Shown: positions 21,401-31,818, counted from the stretch's first letter. The stretch: 64,000 bases of DNA from Moesziomyces globuligerus (GCA_030849465.1 JARVLF010000005.1:431001-495000), one strand, 5' to 3'. Made by a program: numbers and translations. Notes: generated by a model from the sequence alone, not told the origin.

Positions 21401-24400
21401 GAAGACCTCGTCGCCGAGGCGATTGTCTCCGAGTCGCAGCTTCTGCAGGCTGAGTGACAGAGGCGCTACAAACACTTCCTGCGGCGTCGACGTGGTTCCG
21501 CCTGCAGCGACCCCATTCGTGGCGCCATTGCCGTGATGCGCCAGCGACGAGCCCGTTGAACCCTTTCGTGCTGCGAGGATCACCGAGCCTCCAGCTGCTC
21601 CGCCCAGCTCGGCCGCGGCTCCATCCGTGCGCATGTCTGGCGCTACCGGGAACGACTCGAGCAGATTGGAGCTGAGGTTGATGTGCGTGAGACTCTCGCA
21701 GAACCACAGGGCTTGTGGCAGCGTTTTGAGGTTGTTGTTGTGCACCAGGAGCTCCTTGAGTTGTTTCAGATGGCCGATCGACTCTGGAAGCGTGGCAAGC
21801 AGGTTGTTGCTGCACGAGAGCATCTCCAACCGCTTGAGCTCGCCAAGCGTATCGGGCAAAACGACGAGCTGATTGCCATCCAGCGTCAGCTTGACCAACG
21901 CCGGAAGCTGCGGGAAGAGGCCCTCTTCGAGGCGCGTCATGTTGGTCGACGAAAGGTCAAGCGAAGTCAGATCGCACGTGGTGAGCGCGGCGATGCGGAG
22001 CTTGCTGAGCGGGTTGCGGCCAAGCTCGACCTGTGTCAACTGCGGTCCCAAGGTAGCTTCGAACGATTTGATATTGTTGCTTTCGGCCTGGAGATTCTGC
22101 AGGCGCGGCAGACCGAGCAGCGACGAGACGTCCTGGACCTTGTTGCGACGCAGGTCGATGGTGCGTAGGCTGGTGAGCTTGCTCATGCCATCCGGGAGCT
22201 TCTCGAGCGAGTTGCCCGCGAGAATGAAGCGTTCCAGATTGACCAGATTTGCAATCTCCGCGGGCAGTTCCGTGATGGAGTTGAACGAAACGTCGAGATC
22301 CACGAGCGAGGCGACCTCGCAGATCACGCTGGGGAACTCTTCGAAGCGGTTGTTGGAGATGTTGAGGTTGCGAAGCGTGCTGATGCTGGAGAAGTAGGAC
22401 GGCAGGTCGTAAAGCCGATTGTTCTGCACCTTGAGCGACATGAGCTCGGGAATCAGGTCGAGGTTGATGTGCGAGAGTTCGACAATGCGATTGTTGGAGA
22501 CGTCGAGGTGGGTCAGGGTCTCGCTGTGCCTGACGCTCTGCGGGATACGCTTGAGCGCCAGCATCGAGAGGCGCAACGTTCGCAGACTTGAGCAGAGCTG
22601 CACAAAGTCAAGCGGGAGGTCGGACATGGGGTTGCCCGAGAGGTCGAGACTGACGATCCAATCGGCGTGCTTGTAGAGGAAGATGGGCACCATTTCGAGG
22701 TTACGGCTGTGCAAGTCGAGATGCTGGAACGTATGCTCACTGTGGCCGATGGACTCCGAGTCGAAGGTGGGCACGCTGTCTGGGCGGAAGACGAAGCGAA
22801 GCAGGTAGGAGAGATCGTCTCGACCCATGTCCTCGAGTCCATCGGTTTCGAGGTGTCCTGCTTGCAGCAAACGGCGGCGCTGAAGCTGTGCGGGCTTGTC
22901 GGCATTGCCAAGCGGCCTCTCGGAGCCCTTGTCGCGTACAAAGAGACGGTAGGCGGCGGATTCGGTGGTGAGACTCTTGCGAGCCAGGATGGTCTGTACC
23001 TCGTTGGCGGTGGAGACGAGCGAGCAAGAGAGGGTGGCAAAGGTGCCATCGGTCTTGTAGACGCGGATGAAGTGATTGCGGAGAGCTGCGCCAGAGGCAA
23101 CGGTGGTGCTGGCGGTGGTTGGCCGCTTGAGCTGGTTGCCATCGCGCCTGAGGGAGCTGGCCATGCTCGAATCATCTTCGGCCGAGAGGGTCGAGCTGAG
23201 CGTGGCTGTGGAGGGCCGGGTAGCGCCGATGGAGCCCGCAGTGTTGGGACGTGCATTGGTGCGGTGCTTCGAAGTGCGGTGAAGGCCAAGCTTTCCGGCA
23301 GCAGCAGCGGCAGCCGAGGCACCGGCGGAAGCCAGCATGGATGCGCCAGCTCCGCCACGAGAAGAGGGCCGAGTGTGGCTGGAACCAAACTGGTGGTGGT
23401 GGGAAGACTGCGACTGGTGATGTAGACCCGATTGCGACTGCTGTTGGACGAGGGCGGACTGGGCGAGATTGTTGGTCTGCTCGAGGACGTCGACATTGTT
23501 GGCATTCTCGTCGATCGACTTGGTCTTGGGCATCGGAGGCAGCACGGTGAGTGGATCGACCGAGTCATCGGTTCCACGCCGCGAGCCGGCGACCGAGATG
23601 GCTTTGTTAAAGGGATCCGTTGACGCGACGCGGAACATGCTAGAGGCGTGGGCCGAGCTGACGCCGGAGCTCGAGCCGCGTCGCTTTCCATCGGCAATGA
23701 GCTGGGCGCGGACCGAGTGGTCGTCATCGTCTTCCTCCTCCTCACCGACGTTGTCGTCGTGAAGGTAGTCGCGCGTCTTGTCCGGCTGGACAGCCCAACT
23801 ATCTGGCGCCATCCAGCTGGAGCTCGGCTCTTGGCCGGAGCTGGCGCTTGATTTGCGCAAGCCAAGCAGCGAGCCCGAAGCTGGATCGGCGGCTGCGGGC
23901 GGAAACTGGTACGAGTGGTCTGCGCGGCCGTTGATCTGCTTGTCCGAGGACGTCGCGGCTCCCCAGGCGGGGTTTGCGGACGAGGCACCGGGGGAGGAAG
24001 CGGTCGCGGCAGCAGCTGCGGCGACGGCTTTGTGGCGCTCCTGAGCGGCGATGTTGAGATTGGCGTAGGAGGTCTTGGGAGAGATGCCGCTATGCTCGGA
24101 GCGGAGGCTATGAGCCGAAGCGATGCTGTCCTTGCGCTGGTCTGCGAGGGCCAGAGTAGTCGGTGGCAAGGTGGCCAGCTGGGCAGGATCGGGATCGGCG
24201 AGACCGGATGCGGCCATCGAGTCGCGACGGACGGGCAAGCTGGACGAGGAAGGGCTGTAGGCGGCGGAGGTGGGCATGTCTCTGAGGTTGCTGGAGAGCT
24301 TGCGGAGAGACTGGTAGTTCTGCATCTCGGCGAGGCTGACGCGGGGGACGCTGTTTCGGGGAAGGTTGACCTGGCTGGGTCTTCGATCGCTGAGGATGGT

Positions 24401-26089
24401 CGAGGTTGAAGTGGAGGTGGAGATGCTGGCGTTGTTGCGGCTGCTGGGAGCGCGATGGGAGGCAGATGCCGAGGTATCGGAGAGCTGGGAAGAGGCGTCT
24501 GTGGTGGAGGCGAGCGAGGTGTGGCGATGGGAGGGCGAGGCGTGGGTGGAGGCGGAGGGCGAGGGGTGGTTGCCGGACTCGCTAGCGGAGGGGGAACGAT
24601 GGTCGGAGGGGCTGGTGGTGATCGAGTCGGTGACGGAGCCCTGGAGCCTCTGGCGTGCTGCGTTGGTGTCGACAAAGTCTTCGAGCTGGTCGAAGTTCAT
24701 GTCGAGGGAGAGCTCGACCTCCTGCTGTATGGACTGGCTCTGGGACGAGAGGGAGAGGTCGCGGGTCGAGTCAGCCTCGTCATGGTTGCGATGACGGTCG
24801 GCAGCCTTGCCGAGGTGGTGGCGGACGCCCTTGATGCGCCTGCGGGCGTCCTTCTTGGGATCACGGTGCTCGGACTCGAGTTCGTCCTCGAGGCTGACGG
24901 CGGCGGGGAGCGAGTCGATGCGCGAGTTGAGCGGATTCTGCCACGGGGTGGGGATGGAGGCAGGAGGCTGGTGGTAGTGGGAGCGGAGGGAAGCGGAGGA
25001 GGGCGATGCGGTGTTTGCCAAGGAGCGGTTGTTGTCGAGCCAGGCGGGCGGACGCATGGGGTTGAGGTTGGCGGCGTTGGAGCCGTAGCGCGAGGAGAGC
25101 GACGCATGCGAGGGCTCATGACGGACGAGGTTGAGGTTGGAGGAAGAGGCGGAGGCGGAGGCGGTAGTAGCTGCAGAGGCACTCGAGTGGGTGGAGGGCT
25201 TCTTTTTGAGAAAGCCAAAGGGATTGCGCGACCTCTTTGCGGCGACAGCGGCGGCGTGGGCGTCTTTGGAGCCGTTGAGGGTGCTGGTGGAGGTGGTGGC
25301 GGAGGGTGGGGTGCGCGGACGGAGCGAGTGCTGGGAGCGCGAGGGTGTGAGTGCAGGTTTGTCGATGCTGGCTATGCTCGAGTCGTTGAAAGAGTACTGG
25401 GTGGTGCCGGTGCCTCTGCGTGGGCGCGTGCGGATGACGGGGGAGGCGCCAGCGGCATTGAAGGCGGCGGCGGCGGCGGCGGCGGAGGAGGAGGAGGAGG
25501 ACGAGGAGGAGGAAGGAGCGCCTAGGGCGGAGGCGGGGATCGACTTGTTGGAAGGGCCGTCAGGATGTGCAGAGTCGGACTGGAAGAGCCACGGGCTGAT
25601 GTCCTGGTGGTTGGCGGACTGGACACCCTTGGCGACGTCGCCGTCGAAGCCGGGAGCGCGGTCGTCGTGCGGGCTGCGGGACATGATCTGGCGTAGCTCG
25701 TCCTCGTCGAAGGAGGAGCTGATGCCGTGCGGATGGGCGTTGTGGTCGTCGTCGAAGTAGCCGTGTGAGGTGGAGGCGAGGGGGTTGAAGGCGTGGGAGG
25801 GGGTGGAGGGCTGCGTGTGGGCATGTTCGATGGTTGGGCGGGAGTAGTTGGTGGCGGCGGGGATGCGAGAGGAGGAGGGCGAAGGGGTGGCGGTTAGGTC
25901 TGGCTGGGACGAGTGGAAGGAGTTGGAGATGGAGCGATGCGGGGTGGAAGGAGGATGGGGCTTGTGGGTGAAGTTGGAGCTGGCGTTGCTGTCGTGCGAG
26001 TTGTGGCGCTCGAGACCGATGTCGGCGTTGCGACGCTGCTCGGGCGAGGAGGCGATGGGCCTGAGCGTAGACTGCAGGGAGGAGAACAT
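18473..26089 (-). CDS. uac1: Adenylate cyclase (Cyr1/Uac1 type)
   Basis: A single-exon protein of 2538 residues. The Ser-rich disordered first ~1000 residues are followed by a Ras-associating domain (about 1005-1105, HFIRVYKTDGTFATLSCSLV), at least 18 leucine-rich repeats (about 1120-1700), a PP2C-like domain (about 1740-2035, CIFGLFDGRGHGAHVGS) and a class III cyclase catalytic domain (about 2086-2250). The two metal-binding aspartates are visible as Asp2099 (VFTDIKNST) and Asp2141 (KTEGDAFMVSF), and NRAARISGAA is also present. It makes cAMP from ATP at the plasma membrane under G-alpha and Ras control. In smuts this pathway governs the yeast-filament switch and virulence. The ~250-residue C-terminal extension is conserved in the fungal family. 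Long GCC/GGA runs near 25470-25510 encode Ala and Ser tracts. Confidence 0.97.
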   Translation of the reverse strand: MFSSLQSTLRPIASSPEQRRNADIGLERHNSHDSNASSNFTHKPHPPSTPHRSISNSFHSSQPDLTATPSPSSSRIPAATNYSRPTIEHAHTQPSTPSHAFNPLASTSHGYFDDDHNAHPHGISSSFDEDELRQIMSRSPHDDRAPGFDGDVAKGVQSANHQDISPWLFQSDSAHPDGPSNKSIPASALGAPSSSSSSSSSSAAAAAAAFNAAGASPVIRTRPRRGTGTTQYSFNDSSIASIDKPALTPSRSQHSLRPRTPPSATTSTSTLNGSKDAHAAAVAAKRSRNPFGFLKKKPSTHSSASAATTASASASSSNLNLVRHEPSHASLSSRYGSNAANLNPMRPPAWLDNNRSLANTASPSSASLRSHYHQPPASIPTPWQNPLNSRIDSLPAAVSLEDELESEHRDPKKDARRRIKGVRHHLGKAADRHRNHDEADSTRDLSLSSQSQSIQQEVELSLDMNFDQLEDFVDTNAARQRLQGSVTDSITTSPSDHRSPSASESGNHPSPSASTHASPSHRHTSLASTTDASSQLSDTSASASHRAPSSRNNASISTSTSTSTILSDRRPSQVNLPRNSVPRVSLAEMQNYQSLRKLSSNLRDMPTSAAYSPSSSSLPVRRDSMAASGLADPDPAQLATLPPTTLALADQRKDSIASAHSLRSEHSGISPKTSYANLNIAAQERHKAVAAAAAATASSPGASSANPAWGAATSSDKQINGRADHSYQFPPAAADPASGSLLGLRKSSASSGQEPSSSWMAPDSWAVQPDKTRDYLHDDNVGEEEEDDDDHSVRAQLIADGKRRGSSSGVSSAHASSMFRVASTDPFNKAISVAGSRRGTDDSVDPLTVLPPMPKTKSIDENANNVDVLEQTNNLAQSALVQQQSQSGLHHQSQSSHHHQFGSSHTRPSSRGGAGASMLASAGASAAAAAAGKLGLHRTSKHRTNARPNTAGSIGATRPSTATLSSTLSAEDDSSMASSLRRDGNQLKRPTTASTTVASGAALRNHFIRVYKTDGTFATLSCSLVSTANEVQTILARKSLTTESAAYRLFVRDKGSERPLGNADKPAQLQRRRLLQAGHLETDGLEDMGRDDLSYLLRFVFRPDSVPTFDSESIGHSEHTFQHLDLHSRNLEMVPIFLYKHADWIVSLDLSGNPMSDLPLDFVQLCSSLRTLRLSMLALKRIPQSVRHSETLTHLDVSNNRIVELSHINLDLIPELMSLKVQNNRLYDLPSYFSSISTLRNLNISNNRFEEFPSVICEVASLVDLDVSFNSITELPAEIANLVNLERFILAGNSLEKLPDGMSKLTSLRTIDLRRNKVQDVSSLLGLPRLQNLQAESNNIKSFEATLGPQLTQVELGRNPLSKLRIAALTTCDLTSLDLSSTNMTRLEEGLFPQLPALVKLTLDGNQLVVLPDTLGELKRLEMLSCSNNLLATLPESIGHLKQLKELLVHNNNLKTLPQALWFCESLTHINLSSNLLESFPVAPDMRTDGAAAELGGAAGGSVILAARKGSTGSSLAHHGNGATNGVAAGGTTSTPQEVFVAPLSLSLQKLRLGDNRLGDEVFTVLSELTALEVLNLSFNEIFEIPDFSLQTLTRLRELYISGNQLSTIPSDDLVVLQELRILHLNSNKLTTLPTELGKLKKLANLDVGNNVLKYNIANWHYDWNWNMNPELRYLNLSGNTRLEIKTKLSEMGFTRKSNISDFSRLTKLRMLGLMDVTMPLHSNATPDESENRRVRTSLSQINGMAYGIADALGKHDNLSVIDLVIPSFRKDEGECIFGLFDGRGHGAHVGSRIAHHLAEWCGHRVSWEFQKHQNEKSTEPVSVPDALRRAFLRLQKDYADALINDGSRKLSEAQAEAAADATRSSAPAIAAASNKHDWRAGASAIVAYVAGRTLYIANAGDALAVMSRNGGTAHLVSVKHEPFDRAEIERIRSAEGWVSLRGYVNDMLDVSRSFGYYHLFPIVNAAPAVTTVQLADSDEFVIIANRTLWQYVSYQTAVDIARTQRNDPMIAAQKLRDFAISYGAEESIMVMVVSVGDLFYRSDQRNGGAVSFASYQNNDAIKKAGRRFREELPSDRTLARLDREVAPPIGQVALVFTDIKNSTSLWETNNGMQTAMRLHNYLLRRQLRTIGGYEVKTEGDAFMVSFPSVTAALLWCFTVQQQLLQEDWPREILDSEDGKEVYDASGELIHRGLSVRMGIHWGRPVCEADPITRRMDYFGPMVNRAARISGAADGGQILASKDVIKELQGLLGTFDESQAADAGGEGEGEQVAKTEEELDEDAFRLLNPNVSRDVVLLRRMGFGLSQLGERRLKGLETPEMLWLVYPKQLAGRLEQAKTDDAPDAPRAQVYEPTVQLLDIEDVKQVGMLCLRLEYLSNSTVCPGILAAQDQEEEHRSQPTTPSSEATRNPMEGELCGGEDGGRRVLSHQARRKGVETMLNMRPELLIYSIRDDATDEELVGILEQLTTRIQNAVSSLTLNVVRDRMAAGGESESDATEVGVLELLHSLLLAPPAPRTNALAWSSPVASPRGRLPELQP

Positions 26090-26871
26090 GGTGTGCTGCG
26101 TTGGTGCGCAGGTGCGCTGCTGCGTCGCTCAGCGGGATGGATTACCGGCGCCAGAGACGAGGGTGAGCGCGGAAGACGTATTCCTATGTCGGTGCGGTTC
26201 GGTAGCGGTGCATCTCGATGTGTTGATGTAGGAGGGATGCGAAAAGGTCGCGGCGGACGAGGCGCGGATCGATGGAGGCGAGGAAGGACGAGCGAGCAAG
26301 CAAGCAAGCCTGCAAGCAAACATCCGACGCGAGACGCAACGCCGAGATGCTCCTGCTGCTCCTGCTGCTCCTGCTGCTATGGTTCGGCTTCCAGGCGCTG
26401 GATCAGTCTTGTCGAGCCGAAGGCGAGGGAGGGGGGGGGGGGGCGCTGAGGGCTGAGGGGGAGCGCACAGATGTCAGCCCCCACCGCCAACTTGGTCGCG
26501 CCTGGCCTGGGCCCTTTTTCGCCTTCGCGTCTCAGCCAAAATCAAATCAATACGCGGGTCCAGAAATGTTAGCTATGCCGGTGACACACATTACGACAGA
26601 ACCCTGAATCCTGAATCGACTGAGCTTTCGAAGATGTGATTGCCAGTTTGACAGCTCGCTCCTCTTCCAATCTGAATATAAGCCAGTCGAGCCAACGTCC
26701 CTGCCCCCCCCATGACACCCCACTTCCATAACCCTGTTCGTTCTCACTTGATGACAGCTGGTAACACCCCGACGACATCACTCTACACGATTGCAATCAG
26801 CTACTCGAATCCGATCCCTCCACCGGCCCCCTTGGCTCGCCTCTGGGCTGGCTACGCGCGCGTCGCCATAC
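26090..26871. promoter_or_regulatory. Divergent promoter region of adenylate cyclase and the CxxC protein gene
   Basis: This 780-base region separates two divergent genes. It contains a run of 13 G at 26431-26443 and a short CTGCTCCTG repeat near 26350-26380. No coding sequence is supported. Confidence 0.5.
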
Positions 26872-28482
26872 ATGGCCCGAAGATCATCTCACCGTCGCAA
26901 ACCTTCCCACGACGCCCCGGCTAGTAGCGGCCCCTCGCGCCACAATGCCTCTCATAGGTCAAGCGCAACATCCGATTGCATACGCTGCTCCTCCTGCAAG
27001 CAGCTTCACAATCGCTTGCAGTTTCCAAAGTCCGCCTTGCGCCGATACACCGACCGACTCACCCGAGGCCGAGATCCCGAATCCCTAAAGATCATCTGTC
27101 ACGCTTGCTGCAATGCGCCCCACCAGCCTCAAGGTGGTTCCAATCGTCCTCCTCAGCATGATCCTGGACGCGGTCGCTGCGTCCGCTGCCATGTCGAATA
27201 TCCTCTCACGGACCGCTTCTTCGACAAGAGGAATCGTCATCGATTCCTAGACTCTCATCGAATCTGCTTCAGCTGCAAGCGCGATGACATTCTTGACGCT
27301 GCAGACCCCGAAGCGGACGACCGCTATGCTGCTCTGGACCCTGACGAGCCTATCATGCCTTACGTCCTCACCGACGAGGAAGAACAAGACCATCACGTCA
27401 AGTTCGAAGATCTCGCCGACGACGCCAAGCAAGATAGGCTAGCTGCACGCAAGTCCCTCGCCTGCATCTACACGGACCCTCGCAACGCTTTCACCATGGC
27501 GCATCGTCGTCGTCTTCGTCGCTTCCTGCCGGCTATCGATCTCGTGCGCCAACGCGACATCGAGAGCTTCCTCGATCTCAAGGCCTCACTTCCCGGCATG
27601 TCTGCCTACGACTTGGCCGCGCGCGAGCGAGAGGGCCAATCCTACTTCGACCTGCTCACCCAAGATGTCACGCTCGACACAGAGTTGCTGGATATAGCTC
27701 GGCTCCTCGACGAGCTCGAGACGACGTTCCTCAGCCTCTCCGTTCCTACCTACCACGCCCCTCCATCCGATTCTCCCCTTGTGCGCGTCACCTCCGCCAT
27801 CAACAAGGCGCCCGCACCGCCCCAAGTGTACTTGCCCAACGGTAGGCTTCTCGAACAGGACGACGCAGACAGTGCTGCCGATTCGCAGCTCGATCAAGAG
27901 CTCGAGCGTGCGGCGGATCTGCTCAGTCTCATGCGTCTCTCCGAACACGAACGCATCGAGCAGATGCAGCTCCGTCGCGACTGCGATCTCCTCAACAGGC
28001 TCAATCGCGACACGTTTCAACGCCACCAGCAAGAGGCCGAGTCGAATTCTCAGCGGCAATCCGAAGAGCTCGTCCAGCTCCTGGAGCTTCAACTCGAGCT
28101 GTCTCAAGCTCCGTCGCCAAGCGAACCGGTGAAGCCCGTTCCCATCTTCACGGGCGTTTTGAAGATGCAACATGCGCGTCGGGTCAGCCCCGTCCGACCA
28201 GTCACTGACTCTACTGCGTCAGCCCAGCTCGCATCGCAGGTAGCCGGCCCTTCGTCGAAGAGGCCTGCAATCGCCGCAGGCCCGGCCATTGGCGCATCGT
28301 ACGCCTCGGTGGCAGCCAGCCCGCAGCCTACCAAGCGTCCGCGCCCCCCGCGCGAGACACCCGTCGATCCCCGCCTCGCCATGTTCGAGCAAAGGGCCCT
28401 CAGGGCTCGAGAGCGTCAGCAGCAACAAGAACAACAACAACAGGACGCCCAAACGCAAGCACGCCCTAAGGCAGAGCCCTAG
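26872..28482 (+). CDS. CxxC-rich protein with two Stc1-like zinc modules
   Basis: A single-exon protein of 536 residues from the first ATG (26872, MARRSSHRRK). The frame continues upstream but without another ATG. Two cysteine modules lie near residues 35-80 and 100-145. The first is CIRCSSCKQLHNRLQF, ending IICHACC. The second is CVRCHVEYPLTDRFF, ending ICFSCKRDD. Each has a CxxC, a hydrophobic/F stretch and a second Cys pair, as in the Stc1 domain and similar fungal zinc ribbons. The middle is acidic and helical, and the C-terminal 100 residues are basic, ending in a Gln-rich stretch. In Schizosaccharomyces pombe, Stc1 links RNAi to the CLRC H3K9 methyltransferase. That role is only a suggestion here. 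Confidence 0.6.
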   Translation: MARRSSHRRKPSHDAPASSGPSRHNASHRSSATSDCIRCSSCKQLHNRLQFPKSALRRYTDRLTRGRDPESLKIICHACCNAPHQPQGGSNRPPQHDPGRGRCVRCHVEYPLTDRFFDKRNRHRFLDSHRICFSCKRDDILDAADPEADDRYAALDPDEPIMPYVLTDEEEQDHHVKFEDLADDAKQDRLAARKSLACIYTDPRNAFTMAHRRRLRRFLPAIDLVRQRDIESFLDLKASLPGMSAYDLAAREREGQSYFDLLTQDVTLDTELLDIARLLDELETTFLSLSVPTYHAPPSDSPLVRVTSAINKAPAPPQVYLPNGRLLEQDDADSAADSQLDQELERAADLLSLMRLSEHERIEQMQLRRDCDLLNRLNRDTFQRHQQEAESNSQRQSEELVQLLELQLELSQAPSPSEPVKPVPIFTGVLKMQHARRVSPVRPVTDSTASAQLASQVAGPSSKRPAIAAGPAIGASYASVAASPQPTKRPRPPRETPVDPRLAMFEQRALRARERQQQQEQQQQDAQTQARPKAEP

Positions 28483-28605
28483 TCAGCAACGGTTGTAGAG
28501 GGATCAGGTCACGTCTGAATCGAAGTCACAATGCCATCTCATCTGAAATTGCCGAACATGCCATGCAGCATGCGCACATCTTCTACGCTACAATCTGGAA
28601 GGCAA

Positions 28606-31225
28606 TCACTGGAGGGGGACAGGGCTCTCTTCGCACTTGAGCGTGTAGACGCGCTTTGCGGCCTCGATGGCGTCGTCGAGAGCCTGGCCGCCCATCTCGC
28701 CCACGCCCTGAGCCGAGTCGTTCTTTCCGCCGCCCTTGCCGCCGACGTGCTTGGCCGAGGTCTCGACCCACTCCTTGGCGTTGAGGCCCTTGGACTGATC
28801 GTACTTGCTCACGTAGGCCGCATGCACCACCTTGGCCTGGAGCGCGTTGCCGCCCGCGACCTTGGTGCCGTTGACGTCGAGCTCCTGCGAAAAGAGGTAG
28901 GCGGTCTTGTCCATCTTCTTGAGCGTGTTCATGGCCGTCTGCAGCGCCTTCATGTTGGCGCCCACGTCAAACTTGTGGATGAAGCTCGTGGCGTTGGGCT
29001 GCTCCTTGAAGTACTTCTCCACCGCGTCCACCACCGCCTTGGTGTCCGCCTTGTCCTTTGCCTTGAGAGCTGTGTCGAGCTTCTTGCGAATGCCCGAGAA
29101 GCGCTCGTTGAGCGTCGCCTTGCGCACCACGCTGATGTCGAGCTGCGCGAGCTGCGTGCCGAAGGCCTTGAGAGCAGCGTCCTTGGCGGCCTGCTCGCCA
29201 ATGGCGTCGATCTCCGCCAGGCGCGCCTCGGCGTCATCGGCAACACGGCTCACGCTGGCAGCCTCGTCGCCCGTGACGGCGATGATGCGGCGAATGCCCT
29301 TGGCGATACCAGACTCCTCGGTGATGACAAAGTCTCGGATCTCACCCGTCCGGGCGACGTGGGTACCACCGCAGAACTCGACCGAGGTCGAGCGCCACCT
29401 CGGGTTCTCGAGATCGCTGGTGATCGTGTCGAGGTCGTGCTCGAGCGTCACGACGCGGACCGGGTTGGGATAGGCCTCGCCAAAGACGGCGCGCAGACCG
29501 GGGATCTTCTGGGCGGTGTCGAGCTCCATCTCCTTGGAGAAGACGCCGACGTTGCGCTTGATCCAGTCGACCGAGATGTCTTCGATCTTCTTGAGCTCCT
29601 GGACGTTGACGCCCTGCTTGTGCGAAAAGTCGAAGCGCAGCTTGCTAGGCGCGACGAGCGAGCCCTTCTGGTCGATGTGGTCGCCGAGCACCTCACGCAG
29701 ACCAAAGTTGAGGATGTGCGTGGCGGTGTGGTTGGACTGCAGCGGACCGCGGCGGCTCTGGTCGTACGAGACGGTGACGTTGTCGCCGAGCGCGAGCTCG
29801 CCGCGGGCGAGGTGGCCAATGTGGAGGACGTAGCCCGAGAAGACCTGGGCATCCTCGACGACAAATTCGGCCTTACCGTCGATTACGATGGAGCCCGTGT
29901 CGGCCTGCTGTCCACCGCTCTCGGCGTAGAGGCAGGTGCGGTCGAGCAGGATGCCAAAGTTCTTGGATCGGTCGGCGACCTTGACGGTCTCGGGGAAGAA
30001 GGCGTGGTCCTGGTAGATGGCCTTGACGGTGGCGTCGACCGAGTTGACGGCGTACTTGAAGTCGTCGTGGGTCTTGGGGACCGACGCGTCCTTCTCGAGG
30101 TGGCCGAGGTCGTGAACGTCAAACTTGACGGCCTCGGTCTCGCCCTTCTTGCCGCCGGCCTTGGAGATCTCCTTGGACTCGGCCTGTGCGGCTTCGAACT
30201 CCTTTTCGTTGACGCCGAGGCCCTGCTCCTCGGCCATGATGAGGGTGAGGTCGACCGGGAAGCCAAAAGTGTCGTAGAGCTTCCAGACGTCGCTGCCGCT
30301 GAGCTGCTTCCTGCCGTCGGCCTTTGCCTTTGCGGCGTACTCTTCAAAGAGCTTCTCGCCGCGGTCGAGGGTGCGGGCAAAGGAGGCCTCCTCCTCGTCG
30401 AGGATGGCCTTGACGTCGTCGACCTTCTTGGTGATCTCGGGGAAGAAGTGGCCCATCTGGTCGACGAGGGTGGGGACGAGCTGGGAGAAGAAGGAGCCGA
30501 TGGGGACCTGGAAGTACTTGCGCACGTAGCGGGTGCCGCGACGGAGGATGCGGCGGAGGACGTAGCCGCGGCCGTCGCGGTCGGGGACGCCGCCGTCGGA
30601 GATGGCAAAGGTGAGGGTGCGCACGTGGTCGGCGACGACGCGGTAGGCGGTGTCGATGCCGTCCGTGTCGTCGGCGCCGAGCTTGCCGGTGTAGGCGCGG
30701 GCGCCGGTGAGCTGCTGGATCTTGTCAAAGATGGGGGTGAAGACGTCGGTGTCGTAGTTGGAGGGCTTGTCCTGGAGGATGGATACGAGACGTTCGAAGC
30801 CCATGCCGGTGTCGATGTGCTTTGCGGGGAGGGGCCGCAAGGAGCCGTCGTCCTCGCGGTTGAACTGCATGAAGACGTTGTTCCAGATCTCGATGACGTT
30901 GGGATCGTCCATGTTGACGAGGTGGGCGGCGTTGCGGCCGCCGATCCTGTCGTAGTGGATCTCGGAGCAGGGGCCGCAGGGGCCGGTGGCGCCCATCTCC
31001 CAAAAGTTGTCCTTGGCGTCTCCGGTGAGGATGTGGTCTGCGTCGACGCCGACCTTGAGCCAGAGGTCGCGGGCCTCGGTGTCGGGCTCGAGGCCCTGCT
31101 TTGCATCGCCCTCGAAGTAGGTGACGTAGAGGCGGTCCTTGGGGAGGCCGTATACGTTTGTGAGGAGCTCCCAGGCCATGGCGATGGCTTCGGGCTTGAA
31201 GTAGTCGCCGAAGGACCAGTTGCCG

Positions 31226-31257
<32 letters not shown>

Positions 31258-31818
31258 CTTGCCGACGTCGTCGAGATCGTTGTGCTTGCCACCGGCGCGG
31301 ATGCACTTTTGGGAGTTGACGGCGCGCTTCATGGAGCCAAAGGCGGAGTTGGGGTCGGCGATGCCGAGGAAGATGGGCTTGTACTGGTTCATGCCAGCGT
31401 TGGCGAAGAGGAGGGTGGGGTCATCGTAGGGGATGGTGGAGGAGGAAGGCACAAAGGTGTGTGCGCGCTGCTTAAAGTATGCGGTGAAGGTGTCGCGGAC
31501 CTTGGTGGCGGGCCAGTCGCCGAAGCGGGAGGTGGTGCTGGGGGTGGCCTTGGTGGCGTCGTTCTGAGCGTCGGACATGGTGGACGGCGGTTGCACACGG
31601 CGAGGGTGGATGCGGTAGGAGGAGGCTGAATCGGGCGTGGAGCGCGAGGCGACAGGGGACGCAGAGGTCAGGCGCACTTGCGATGCCAGAGAAAAGGAGA
31701 CTGGGCTAGCGAAGGAGCGGTTGCGGGGGAGAAGTCGACCACTTGACGGCGGGTTGGCGGGCGAAAAGGAACGTGCGAGGCCAGCGAGGAGCAGCGTAGC
31801 AGCGCGGACCTTGGGCAT
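28606..31818 (-). CDS. ALA1: Alanyl-tRNA synthetase, dual mitochondrial/cytosolic starts
   Basis: A single exon. Starting at the ATG at 31818 gives 1070 residues; starting at the internal in-frame ATG at 31578 (MSDAQND) gives 990. The 80-residue extension (MPKVRAATLLLAGLARSFS onward) is rich in Arg and Ser and almost free of acids, as expected for a mitochondrial presequence. The shorter form begins at the usual cytosolic position. The class II aminoacylation core is present (FTAYFKQRAHTFVPSSST, LLFANAGMNQYKP, GMGFERLVS). The editing domain shows the HxxxH motif (NHTATHIL) and the CGGTH motif, and a C-terminal C-Ala domain follows. It charges tRNA-Ala in both compartments. A 1032-codon open frame on the opposite strand is a shadow. 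Confidence 0.95.

Noticed and set aside
26791..26871. Extension of the CxxC protein upstream of 26872
   Set aside because: The frame start at 26791 is TTG; the first ATG is 26872.
28531..31629. 1032-codon open frame on the plus strand opposite AlaRS
   Set aside because: It mirrors the codon bias of the real AlaRS gene, is Leu/Val/Gly/Asp-rich without domains, and overlaps a fully conserved enzyme on the other strand.
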